NCBI RefSeq assembly: GCF_004152865.1
Contig: NZ_SEOO01000025.1
Span: 1-62,914, forward strand
Length of the DNA stretch: 62,914 nt
Direction of reading: 5' to 3'
DNA from: Sphingobium cupriresistens
GTDB taxonomy: Bacteria > Pseudomonadota > Alphaproteobacteria > Sphingomonadales > Sphingomonadaceae
Shown here: positions 35,869-44,540 of the stretch, one piece after another
Layout of the letters: every line of letters starts with the position of its first letter
Numbering within the stretch: position 1 is the stretch's first letter
Position numbers and translations under genes: made by a program
Notes under the pieces: model-generated
Seen by the model: the letters and a program-made list of their open reading frames with translations, nothing else
Told to the model about the DNA's origin: nothing
Databases searched by the model: none

Positions 35869-36279
35869 ATGACGCTTCAAAGTCCCCAAGCGATCGATGG
35901 CGACATATTCTCATCGATCAAGGAGCTTTCGGGAAAGCTCGTTGAACGGTGGCGGCGCAGAGACCGAATTTCTCAACGCAGCCTCGGAAAATCTGTCGGC
36001 CGCACTGAACGCTGGATCCGCGAGCTCGAGGGCGGGGCCGGCACGGCCTCCCTTGAGGACCATATCCGCTGCGCGCATGCGCTGCGCAGAACTTCGTCTC
36101 ACCTGTTCATTTTCCTTCTTGCAGTGGAGCAAAAGATGGCCGTCCCTCACGAACTGCTTCTCCTGGACGACCTGTGGGAACTGGAGCGCGACATTGTTGA
36201 CGTCGTGAGCCGTCACCAGGCAGCGGCTGTCGCTCGGCTCGCTTCAAGGGGTGGCCCTGCTGTCATACGCCCAGCGTGA
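35869..36279 (+). CDS. XRE-like DNA-binding regulator
   Basis: This 136-residue protein has a helix-turn-helix at about 25-62 (RRRDRISQRSLGKSVGRTER then WIRELEGG) of the HTH_3 type. A helical C-terminal part with an FLLAVEQKMA segment follows. ATG at 35869 follows a GGGAGA site. It is in the same direction as the GntR gene 18 bases later. It is a candidate regulator of the transfer operon or of the element's excision. Confidence 0.7.
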   Translation: MTLQSPQAIDGDIFSSIKELSGKLVERWRRRDRISQRSLGKSVGRTERWIRELEGGAGTASLEDHIRCAHALRRTSSHLFIFLLAVEQKMAVPHELLLLDDLWELERDIVDVVSRHQAAAVARLASRGGPAVIRPA

Positions 36280-36297
36280 TGAACGGCGCAGTCCGGC

Positions 36298-36912
36298 ATG
36301 TCTCCCGAGCCCGTCCTGGCCGAAAGGGCCTACCTCCTTCTTAAGGCCGATATCATGGCCGGGCGGTTTGCCTCGGGCGGAATCCTCAACGAGAGGGCGC
36401 TGGCCGCTGAATATGGCGTATCCGTGTCACCCCTGCGGGACGCCGCGCAGCGCTTGGTAGGGGAGCATATGCTCGAGATTGCTTTTGGCGGCGGCTATCG
36501 CTTGCCGGTGATGTCACCCGACGCCTTGCGCGATCTCTACCGGTGGCACGGTCACCTGATACGCCTCATACTCAAGGCAAGCCGTCCGGCCGCTGCCTTC
36601 GAAGCACAGTCCTATGCCGAGACGGAAGCGGATGGGCGCGCACTTGCGACGGCGGCGACGAACTTGTTTCTGGCGATCGCGCAGGCCTGCGACGATCATG
36701 AACATAGCAGGGCGCTTCGATCGGCGACGGAACGACTCCACATCGCCCGCCTAGGAGAAGCTCGGGTGTTGCGAAACCTCGAAGAAGAGCTCCGGGCGGT
36801 CGGGATCGCGACCATTTCCGGTCGAGGTCCCGACCGATTTGAGGTTCTTTGGGCCTATCACCGGCGACGAATTCGTCGCGTAGGCAGGATATGGGAAGCC
36901 ATCTCATCATAG
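36298..36912 (+). CDS. GntR-family regulator
   Basis: This 204-residue protein has an N-terminal GntR winged helix (residues 8-70: LAERAYLLLKADIMAGRF, LNERALAAEYGVSVSPLRDA). A helical C-terminal domain of FCD type but shorter than usual follows (about 75-200). No ligand can be predicted. It lies 175 bases upstream of the lasso precursor gene, in the same direction, so it may control the transfer genes, the lasso genes or both. Confidence 0.83.
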   Translation: MSPEPVLAERAYLLLKADIMAGRFASGGILNERALAAEYGVSVSPLRDAAQRLVGEHMLEIAFGGGYRLPVMSPDALRDLYRWHGHLIRLILKASRPAAAFEAQSYAETEADGRALATAATNLFLAIAQACDDHEHSRALRSATERLHIARLGEARVLRNLEEELRAVGIATISGRGPDRFEVLWAYHRRRIRRVGRIWEAISS

Positions 36913-37008
36913 CTACGGCAAATGAAATCAGATGGTTACATGGTACCATCGCTGCCGAAATTGGCTTCCGTAAGGGGCGGTACCAGTTAGTCGCGCGCTC
37001 GCAACCTT

Positions 37009-37022
37009 ATAAGATCGCTTAT
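37009..37022. promoter_or_regulatory. Short palindrome upstream of the lasso precursor
   Basis: ATAAG-atcg-CTTAT forms a 14-base palindrome 66 bases before the precursor start. It may be a regulator site within the promoter region; the 175-base gap (36913-37087) shows no other gene. Confidence 0.3.
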
Positions 37023-37087
37023 CATGCATTGCCTGATTTACCCTCGTGGAGCTGCAACTGGGCAGCAAGTCCATGAAGGAGGTAAGT

Positions 37088-37222
37088 ATGGAACGCGAAG
37101 ACCATCTTGACGCTACTCTGCTCGATCTCGGCTCTGTGGCCGACGAAACCCGGGGGGGCGGTGTGATCGGCCTCGATCAACAAGGGTTCGAACGCGAGCA
37201 GACCGGCTTGGCGGACGACTGA
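37088..37222 (+). CDS. Lasso peptide precursor
   Basis: This 44-residue precursor has a leader MEREDHLDATLLDLGSVADE followed by Thr21-Arg22, and a predicted core from Gly23 to Asp44 (22 residues). Thr at the -2 position is the hallmark of lasso leaders. The core starts Gly-Gly-Gly-Val-Ile-Gly-Leu-Asp, so Gly1 and Asp8 (residue 30) can form an eight-residue macrolactam ring. The tail is polar and acidic and ends Ala-Asp-Asp. AAGGAGG lies five bases before the ATG; an in-frame ATG at 37073 would sit before that site and is rejected. Maturation enzymes follow directly. Confidence 0.88.
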   Translation: MEREDHLDATLLDLGSVADETRGGGVIGLDQQGFEREQTGLADD

Positions 37223-37226
37223 AGAA

Positions 37227-37262
37227 AACTGCGCGCGAGGCGTGCGCGTTTCGCGCGCAGTT
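37227..37262 (+). promoter_or_regulatory. Strong hairpin between lasso genes A and B
   Basis: AACTGCGCGCGA and TCGCGCGCAGTT form a perfect 12-bp, GC-rich stem with a 12-base loop, four bases after the precursor stop. No U-tract follows. A hairpin at this place in related lasso loci is thought to raise precursor mRNA over enzyme mRNA, by partial termination or 3' protection. Confidence 0.75.
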
Positions 37263-37282
37263 CATTCGCTGGGACAGACAAT

Positions 37283-37966
37283 ATGAATCTAGCACTTCGG
37301 GACCATTTGGCTTTTTGCATCGGCGAGGAACGGGCGGTGTTCCTCGATACCGAGAAATGGCGATATTTCGCTCTTTCTGAAAAATTGGATGAGATTTTCC
37401 GCCAATGGGCTACGGGCGCTGTCGAAGCCCTATCGATCTCCGAAACGGACCTATTGGTTCGTGCCGGCGTAATGGTGCAGCTGGATTCTGGATGTCACCA
37501 GCCAGAGCGACTTCATGGTACCGTGAGCAGCGTGCTATATCCGCAGGAAGATTTCCAGCAGGACAGTCACCGGTCGGCATCCAAAATTGCAGTTGTACGA
37601 GTTGCAATTCAACAAGCATGGTGCTGGTGGCTGGTCCGGCGGCATAAAATATCGAACTTTCATCTTGCCCAACGCTCTAACCATGAATGTAGAACTGACC
37701 TCCTGTCGGATCGAAATGCTGAAATCCTGTCCGATCTTGTCCTGGCGTTTGATAGAACCGACAGTCTTTTTGGGAATCACGATCGTTGCTTGGTCAGGTC
37801 AATGGCCTTCACGGCTTTATGCCGTCAGCGCGGAATCGAAGTGATGCTCATTTTAGGCGTGCGCGACCTTCCTTTCGCCGCGCATGCATGGGTTCAGCAC
37901 CGACGGTTGGTAGTGAATGATACCCTCGAAAGGGTTCGCCTCTTCACGCCGATACTGGTGATGTGA
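37283..37966 (+). CDS. Lasso peptide B protein (RRE plus leader protease)
   Basis: This 227-residue protein joins an N-terminal PqqD-like recognition element (about 1-75; GEERAVFLDTEKWRYFALS) with a C-terminal transglutaminase-fold protease. The likely catalytic triad is Cys169 (DRCLVRSMAF), His201 (AAHAWVQ) and Asp213 (LVVND). It binds the leader and cuts it after Arg22. In proteobacteria these two parts are usually one protein, as here. Its stop overlaps the start of the cyclase gene. Confidence 0.92.
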   Translation: MNLALRDHLAFCIGEERAVFLDTEKWRYFALSEKLDEIFRQWATGAVEALSISETDLLVRAGVMVQLDSGCHQPERLHGTVSSVLYPQEDFQQDSHRSASKIAVVRVAIQQAWCWWLVRRHKISNFHLAQRSNHECRTDLLSDRNAEILSDLVLAFDRTDSLFGNHDRCLVRSMAFTALCRQRGIEVMLILGVRDLPFAAHAWVQHRRLVVNDTLERVRLFTPILVM

Positions 37967-39723
37967 TGAGATTGGAATATATACTCTTGGTCCAGCCTAA
38001 CGGGGGACTTGCGGTCGAGGACATCGACGAAATTTCGCGCAAAGCCGCTCTTGAGGTGATAGCCCGTACTGATCGGCTTGCCATCCTGGCGAATGATCGT
38101 GAGGCTTGCGTTCCCTTGCCCCACTGTGACGGCTTCGTCCTCGGTACGCTTTTTCGACAAGGAACCCAATCGCCGCTAACCAGAATGCCGGACCTCATGG
38201 GCGGGGAGGGCTCGTCATACTCCGTTGGAGAGCGTCTACTGAAGGGCTATTGGGGAGGTTACATCGCTGCCTGGCTCGATGGTCAAGGCGAAGTGCATAT
38301 ATTGCGAGATCCGTCCGGAGCGGTCTCCGCCTATTTCCGACAAAACAAAGGCTCGATCATGGTCTCATCGGACCTGAAGTTGTTGGTGAAGTGCGGGCTC
38401 TTGAAGCCATCGGTCGACTGGCATGTAGTGGCAGATATGCTCTTTGCGCATCAGCTGGGGTCTAGTGCGACGGCGATTTGCGGACTGGAGCAGATTATGC
38501 CGGGTTCAGAAACAGTGACAATCGGAGCGGCGGTCCGGAAGCTGCAACTTTGGTCTCCGCAGTCGTTCGTGGATTCATGCGATCCAGCATCATCAGAGGA
38601 GAACGCACGGGAGCTGGAAAGCGTCGTGAAATCCACTATCGCTGCATGGTCATCAGTTCATTCACAGCCGCTACTGGGAGTTTCGGGTGGTCTGGATTCC
38701 TCGATAGTCGCGGCCTCTCTTGTTGCTGCAGGTTCCCGACCCAAATGCTTTACGCTGATCACGGACGATCCCGGCGGCAATGAAAGTGAATATGCCAGGC
38801 TGGTGACCGATCATTTTCGGCTTGATCTCGATACATGCGAATATCGGCTTGCCGATGTCGACCTGGATCGTTCAGTAGCGTTGGACGTTCCCGTCCCCAG
38901 CGGGAAGATACATGAAGCCGCTTATAACGCGGTTGTGAGGCGCTCTGCCCAGGCAACCGGAGCCAGGGCATTTTTCACCGGTGTCGGGGGGGATAACGTC
39001 TTCTATTTGACCCATTCCGCCAGGCCCGTCGTTGATCGGTACATGCGATACGGCCTGTCAAACGGACTTCTCCAAACATTGCGCGACGTGAGCCGCGTCA
39101 CCGGAGCGAGTTACGGACAAGTCACAATGGAAGCTCTCCGCGTCTATCGAGCACGAAGTAGACGGTGGATGTGGCGCACGGTTCCCACATTCCTCCATGC
39201 AGACGTGCTTGCGCAGCGGCAAGGCCGACGCTTCGAGCACCCCTGGATGTCTGGCTGGCATGATATTCCGCCCGGCAAACAGGGGCATATCGTCAAACTT
39301 CTGCGAGCCGGTAATCACCTCGAGCATCGCGACAAGATGTTGAATGTCCCTGTCATCAATCCGCTTCTGTCACAGCCGGTCCTGGAAATGTGTCTGCGAT
39401 TTCCAACATGGCAATCCGTTACCGGCGGTATCGATCGTTCCATCGCCCGACGTGCTTTCTCTAACGATCTTCCGCGCTCAATCTTGCAGCGCCGTGAGAA
39501 AGGCGGTCCCGATGGATTTACTGTGAAAATTATCCGAAAACAGCGGCCGGCGATCACCGAGCGTCTTCTTGACGGCATTCTGGTATCGCGCTCCATTTTG
39601 GACAGGCGCGAGCTGGAACGCACATTGTCAAACGACGATGTTTTTCGCCCCGACATTGCTCCCCGGATAATGACGTTGCTCGATGCCGAGGCCTGGGCAC
39701 GCTATTGGACCACCTTGGCCTGA
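37966..39723 (+). CDS. Lasso peptide cyclase (C protein, asparagine synthetase-like)
   Basis: This 585-residue protein is homologous to asparagine synthetase B. An N-terminal glutaminase-like half lacks the catalytic Cys1. The ATP-pyrophosphatase loop SGGLDSS is at 240-246, and a later SGKIHEAAYN and TGVGGDNVF fit the family. It adenylates the Asp8 side chain and closes the ring to Gly1. ATG at 37966 overlaps the B stop (TGATG); GTG at 37963 is also open. The 3' end overlaps the convergent isopeptidase gene by 22 bases. Confidence 0.92.
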   Translation: MRLEYILLVQPNGGLAVEDIDEISRKAALEVIARTDRLAILANDREACVPLPHCDGFVLGTLFRQGTQSPLTRMPDLMGGEGSSYSVGERLLKGYWGGYIAAWLDGQGEVHILRDPSGAVSAYFRQNKGSIMVSSDLKLLVKCGLLKPSVDWHVVADMLFAHQLGSSATAICGLEQIMPGSETVTIGAAVRKLQLWSPQSFVDSCDPASSEENARELESVVKSTIAAWSSVHSQPLLGVSGGLDSSIVAASLVAAGSRPKCFTLITDDPGGNESEYARLVTDHFRLDLDTCEYRLADVDLDRSVALDVPVPSGKIHEAAYNAVVRRSAQATGARAFFTGVGGDNVFYLTHSARPVVDRYMRYGLSNGLLQTLRDVSRVTGASYGQVTMEALRVYRARSRRWMWRTVPTFLHADVLAQRQGRRFEHPWMSGWHDIPPGKQGHIVKLLRAGNHLEHRDKMLNVPVINPLLSQPVLEMCLRFPTWQSVTGGIDRSIARRAFSNDLPRSILQRREKGGPDGFTVKIIRKQRPAITERLLDGILVSRSILDRRELERTLSNDDVFRPDIAPRIMTLLDAEAWARYWTTLA

Positions 39724-41882
39724 TGTCTCAATGTCCCGCGATCTCTTATCGAATTTTGCCAGGGGAAGGGACGCGACGCTTTCAAGCGAAGAGCCTCCCA
39801 GTTTAACGCTTCCTGGCGCTGCAAGGGATCGGACGGCAGCATGCCATTGAGCCAAAACTCAAACCAGGCAATGTTGCGTTTGTACATCGCAAGGCGGTGA
39901 GCCGGCTGCCATTTTACGTGAAATTCGTCGGGAAAGATGAACATGTCGACGGGCGTTCCAGCTTGCGCCAACGCCGTAAAGCTTTCGACCGCGCCGAGGA
40001 ACTCGCCGTCCGCTACTTGGAAAAGCAACGGCACCTTCACGCGCTCGGCATTTTGGGTGAAAGATATTGCTTTCCAATAGGGATGCGATGCCTCCAGCAG
40101 GCTAGGCCAGCCCGCACGATGATAACGATCAGCGACAAGAGGCCCAAGCAATCCATCCTGTGCCGGCTCCCAGCAACAGCCTCCAAGCGATGCGGCGGCG
40201 AACATCGAGCTATTCACGGTGGCAAATTGTACGGTGGTCGATCCATCACTCAGGCCAGTTATCCCAACCCGCTGAGCATCGACCAAGCCACGCGCAATCA
40301 GTATATTCGTTATCGTCTCGATTTCGGCCAATTGTGCCTTGCGGCCAATAAAGTCCTTGGTGAATGCTGCAAGTTCCTTTTCGGGCGTAGCGCGTTGTCC
40401 GACAATTGCCTCATATTCCAGATTTTCGACGCTTAGAATCATAAAGCCCCGGTTCGCAAATGCCTGAATTGGCACCTCGTCCCCGGTTCCACCTCTGAGA
40501 AAGCCTCGTGTCCGATACTGGGTAATGATCAGCGGATAGCTTTTGCCTGCCTGATAGCCGACCGGATATACCAGATCTCCATAGCAGGCTATTCCCGTGT
40601 CCGTCCTCCAGTGAAGGCGTTCGACTTTGCCCATGGCCAAAGTTTGGAATATAGGATTCGGATCGAACACAAGTGTTTGCTTGCGCGTCGCCACATTCAG
40701 GCGGACAATATGCCTTGGATTCAAGGCGCTTTCTCTGAGACAGATGAGGTCGTTGACTAGCGAATGACACTCAACGAGAAGATCGCTTGTCGAGTAAAGC
40801 AGCCGCGGGCTGCGTGCTCCCGGGCGCCATTCATATATCGAGGTAAGACTGTCGGACCATCCTTCCCGCCGCGTAAAGCGTAGATGCGTGCCTGCAGCGT
40901 TCCAGAACAGCGACGACCTGGAATCGAGCTTGCATGCGTCGACATCGCAAATAAATTGTCTTCCATTATGTGCCCGAGCGACAAGCTGCAATGTCGCATA
41001 GCTTGTAGAGCGATGTATAATCTCGCCCCAGGCGACGTTGCCGTTGCCGGTTACCGTAGTCATGATGTTTGGATGGCCGTTGCCAATTTCTTCGAATAGT
41101 GAAATTTCTACACTTGATGCGGATTTTTCCATCCCCGTGGCAATATCGACCCTGAAATATTCCGCAGGGGCGCTATCGGGTGTTTGCGGTCTTGCGCTGC
41201 GAATGGGATAAGCCCGGTTATCGAGGCGCCACCCTCGATTCTGTCCTTCCCGCGTTATGGCAGCCTCCACGTCGAGGAGTTGCCGCCTTGTTTTATAGAC
41301 CAGCGATTGCCCGTCATTGGTCAGGCGGAAATCCTCAACGTCAGATGGACTATGCGTCACGGCCGAACCGCCGATTCCGCCAATCTCCGCCCGCCAGACC
41401 TGGATGGATCCTTTCGTTCGCTTCAGATAGGCTATCCATCTGTTGTCCGGCGACCATCGTGGCATGACTACTGTCGGAACCCCTGAGGGTACGCCTGCCC
41501 ACCCATAACTTTTGACTTTGTGAAGTATCAGAGTGCCTCCGACATCGATGACACGGGCGCCGCCGCCTCCTGTCGGCATGATGGCCATTCCTAGACAATA
41601 GGTGTTAGAAACCGGGTCGGCTTGCCGAAGCTGAAAAGCAATCCATTTGCCGTCCGGTGACAGCGAGAGCATATCGCTCCTCTTGTCGGCCGACGCGATC
41701 GGCCCAATGTCACGAAGCCGGGTGAGATCATCGACGGTTACGCTGCGCCTCACAGATGTCTCCCGCGACGATGGCAGAAGTTCCGTGCAGGTCGCCGCGT
41801 TTGCCTTCTCCAGGGGAAGCGGGAGAAGGCTGGTGGTGATGGCTACAAGTGCCATCACCCCATGGAGTAAAGCCGCCGCCAC
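39702..41882 (-). CDS. Lasso peptide isopeptidase (S9 family)
   Basis: This 726-residue prolyl-oligopeptidase-family protein has a signal peptide, a beta-propeller-like region (about 45-430) and an alpha/beta hydrolase domain. Ser545 lies in GLSDGS, Asp625 in VADGEF and His655 in DEFHVKW. Known enzymes at this locus position (AtxE type) cut the isopeptide bond and linearise the lasso. It starts with GTG right after the receptor stop (TGAGGTG) with an AAGGA site; ATG nine codons later is possible. The signal peptide puts it in the periplasm, where the imported lasso would arrive. Confidence 0.9.
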   Translation of the reverse strand: MAAALLHGVMALVAITTSLLPLPLEKANAATCTELLPSSRETSVRRSVTVDDLTRLRDIGPIASADKRSDMLSLSPDGKWIAFQLRQADPVSNTYCLGMAIMPTGGGGARVIDVGGTLILHKVKSYGWAGVPSGVPTVVMPRWSPDNRWIAYLKRTKGSIQVWRAEIGGIGGSAVTHSPSDVEDFRLTNDGQSLVYKTRRQLLDVEAAITREGQNRGWRLDNRAYPIRSARPQTPDSAPAEYFRVDIATGMEKSASSVEISLFEEIGNGHPNIMTTVTGNGNVAWGEIIHRSTSYATLQLVARAHNGRQFICDVDACKLDSRSSLFWNAAGTHLRFTRREGWSDSLTSIYEWRPGARSPRLLYSTSDLLVECHSLVNDLICLRESALNPRHIVRLNVATRKQTLVFDPNPIFQTLAMGKVERLHWRTDTGIACYGDLVYPVGYQAGKSYPLIITQYRTRGFLRGGTGDEVPIQAFANRGFMILSVENLEYEAIVGQRATPEKELAAFTKDFIGRKAQLAEIETITNILIARGLVDAQRVGITGLSDGSTTVQFATVNSSMFAAASLGGCCWEPAQDGLLGPLVADRYHRAGWPSLLEASHPYWKAISFTQNAERVKVPLLFQVADGEFLGAVESFTALAQAGTPVDMFIFPDEFHVKWQPAHRLAMYKRNIAWFEFWLNGMLPSDPLQRQEALNWEALRLKASRPFPWQNSIRDRGTLRHQAKVVQ

Positions 41883-41883
41883 C

Positions 41884-44466
41884 TCACCATTCCTTGGAGA
41901 GCGTGAAGCTTACCGCGCGACCGGTCGTGGGATAATTCGTGGAGTCGAAACGCAAGCCGATAGGGTTGGTTGTACGGATGTATGATGGCTTTTCATTCAG
42001 CAGATTCTGGATCGCGATGGTCCAGACAAGGTTGGCAAGTATTCCGTGTTCGACCGATGTACGTATCCTGGCGATTGCGTCGAAAGAAGCAAATGGCTTG
42101 ACACGCACCGTTGGTGCCAGTCGGTTATCGACAGTGCCTCCGATATAGGATCCGATACCTGTCAATGTGATACCATTTTGCTCCCAACTCAGATTGAGGC
42201 GGCCTCGCCAGTGAGGTGGATTGAAAATGATTCCTGACAGGGGCTGTGAGGGAAGGGATTGTGTGACCTGACGCTCACTGTCGAGGTAACTCGCGGTCGC
42301 ATTTGCGGTGATCTGACCCTCGGTAGGCGTTCCACGTTGATATCGTGCTGAAAAGTCAACCCCTTGCGCATTCTCGATCGAGACATTTTGCAGTTGATTA
42401 TACACGATCGCTGAAACCGCATTCGGGTCGAACGAACCGATAGTCAGATTCGTGAAGGCACCGCTCAGGCCCGCAATCGCCTCGAGAACCTGTTGTTCTG
42501 TAGGATTGACCTGTACGAAATTGCTATTGATCGCCTGAAAGGCGCCACCGACTGAAATAATAGGCTCGGTAACGCGGTCGCGATATTTTATGCTGAAATA
42601 ATTTATGTGAAGATCAAGGCCTTCGGCAAATCTTGGCGTGTATTTTCCCGAGATTGACCATGTAGTAGCCCTTTCTGGCTTGAGGTCGACATTCCCGCCA
42701 TAGAGATAAAGAACGGGTAACATGCTTGCCGGTGCCGGTGTAAACGTGGTGGCAGCGACCAACTGCGCGTTCGATGTCTGTCCTGTCTGATAAAGGGTTG
42801 GAGCCTTGAAAGATTTTCCCCAACTTACTGCTAGTTCGGCACCATCTAAAGGCGAGTAAAGAAGGCCGAGCTTTGGGGTGAAGATGCGATCGATATGCTT
42901 GTGATCTTCATATCGGACTGCCGCCTGCAGTTCCAGCTTTTCGACACCAGGAAAATTGTTATCTCGGGCAAGTACGGGGAGAAACAGCTCTGCATAGCCG
43001 AAGAGCACTTTCCGGCTCTGCTGGAATACGTTGACCGGTGTCTCAAGGCCGTTCCGATATCGCCGCATATCGACGCTCAATCCGGTGGCTCTGTAACCGC
43101 CGCCAATTGCGAGCCGTACCTCCCCGCCGGGTAGGGCAAACAAGGGGCCTTCTGCGCCTATCTCTCCGCTCTTGAGGTCATTGATATAGTTTGGGCGGAC
43201 CACGGTCGTTTCTACGCCGGCTGCGTGGGCATGGGTAACGAGTTTGCTGTCGCTCTTGCTATACGTTCCCGCGAAGCGCGCATTCCACCGGTTGTCCAGT
43301 GTCAGATTCAACGCCGGTGAAACCGAGAAGCTCTCTACATCGACGGCAACGATATTTCCCTGATATCCGCAATCTGCCGTAGCCGTCGTTGGCGTACATT
43401 GTGAGGTACTCCGTCGTAGATAATGCCCGTCAAGTTCGATCGAAAAATTGTCTGACAGACTCTGATAGCCCGCGCCTACAATGCTGAATTGTTTGAGAGG
43501 CTGAATGAGCGTGGCCGTCCGATATTGATTGTTGGTATAAGATCTTTGACCCGCCGTTATTCCCGTTGACCGTTGAAAATCACTAGCCAGCATGACGCCG
43601 CCGCTTTGCCATTGGTGTCCTCCGACGACGTCATACTGCTGAGTAACGGCCCCGCCGCTCGTTGCAGCACCGAGCCGAGCTGAGGTGAAGAGACCATCAT
43701 ATGCACGGCGAAGGATTACGTTGGCTACGCCGCCTATGGCGTCTGATCCATATAGCGCTGATGCACCGTCGGTCACGATATCGATCCGCTCGATTGCCAC
43801 GAGAGGAATGGCTGAAATGTCGACACCTTGGGACACGGCGTCGAACGCGACACGATGGCCATTGAATAACGTCAAAGTAGCATCCGGTCCAAGTCCTCTT
43901 AAATTAATAGCGGAAGACCCGCTTGTATTGAACGAGTCGCCTTGGCCCGTTCCCGCAACGGTCGGGTTTTGTCCGCCGCTATAATTCTGCGGCAGATCCC
44001 GGATGACCTCTCCGAGATTGTTTTGGCCGGATCTTTGGGCTTCGTCCTTCGAGATTGAGACAACCGGAGAAATGGCAGCCCCGCCACGAATTCGTGACCC
44101 GGTGACGACAATATTCTCACCTGAGGTCAGCGCGTCATCTGATGCCGCTGAAAATCGCCGCCGAATGAGGATGGTCCCGTCGCGTTCCACTGCTGTCAAT
44201 CGGGTGCCTCTGAGTACCGTCTCGACCGCTTCAAGCGCGGTATAGATCCCGTTGAGCGGTGGAGCTTGCCGCCCCTTAACCGCCTCGGGGCGAAAAATGA
44301 TTTCACGACGGCTGGAACGCCCGATCGCGCGTAACGCGCCGTCAAGGTCCTGCCGCTCGAGATTCCATTCCTGCTTTTGACCCGGTGCACCCAGCAAGGG
44401 AGCCGGCATGCTCGCCAGTGCAAGCGCAAATACCGAACCGACCGCCCACCGTCCAAACTCGTTCAT
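41884..44466 (-). CDS. TonB-dependent receptor with secretin/STN domain
   Basis: This 860-residue outer membrane receptor has a signal peptide (to LLGA) and an STN signalling domain (WNLERQDLDGALRAIGRSSR, about 33-100). A plug follows with NIVVTGSRIRGG near the TonB box and INLRGLGPDATLTLFNGHRV, then a 22-strand barrel ending in a Phe/Trp-type terminus (SFTLSKEW). It should import the lasso peptide and pass a signal through FecR to the sigma factor. The start is at Met40 of the open frame. Confidence 0.93.
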   Translation of the reverse strand: MNEFGRWAVGSVFALALASMPAPLLGAPGQKQEWNLERQDLDGALRAIGRSSRREIIFRPEAVKGRQAPPLNGIYTALEAVETVLRGTRLTAVERDGTILIRRRFSAASDDALTSGENIVVTGSRIRGGAAISPVVSISKDEAQRSGQNNLGEVIRDLPQNYSGGQNPTVAGTGQGDSFNTSGSSAINLRGLGPDATLTLFNGHRVAFDAVSQGVDISAIPLVAIERIDIVTDGASALYGSDAIGGVANVILRRAYDGLFTSARLGAATSGGAVTQQYDVVGGHQWQSGGVMLASDFQRSTGITAGQRSYTNNQYRTATLIQPLKQFSIVGAGYQSLSDNFSIELDGHYLRRSTSQCTPTTATADCGYQGNIVAVDVESFSVSPALNLTLDNRWNARFAGTYSKSDSKLVTHAHAAGVETTVVRPNYINDLKSGEIGAEGPLFALPGGEVRLAIGGGYRATGLSVDMRRYRNGLETPVNVFQQSRKVLFGYAELFLPVLARDNNFPGVEKLELQAAVRYEDHKHIDRIFTPKLGLLYSPLDGAELAVSWGKSFKAPTLYQTGQTSNAQLVAATTFTPAPASMLPVLYLYGGNVDLKPERATTWSISGKYTPRFAEGLDLHINYFSIKYRDRVTEPIISVGGAFQAINSNFVQVNPTEQQVLEAIAGLSGAFTNLTIGSFDPNAVSAIVYNQLQNVSIENAQGVDFSARYQRGTPTEGQITANATASYLDSERQVTQSLPSQPLSGIIFNPPHWRGRLNLSWEQNGITLTGIGSYIGGTVDNRLAPTVRVKPFASFDAIARIRTSVEHGILANLVWTIAIQNLLNEKPSYIRTTNPIGLRFDSTNYPTTGRAVSFTLSKEW

Positions 44467-44540
44467 CGTTGCCCCCGATTTCAATCCGGTTTCGTTCGAG
44501 ACCGGTTCCATTGGGGGCAACGACGAGCAAAGAGAGCCGA

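Noticed and set aside
37073..37087. Upstream in-frame ATG for the lasso precursor
   Set aside because: It would place the AAGGAGG site inside the coding region; that site is correctly spaced for the ATG at 37088.
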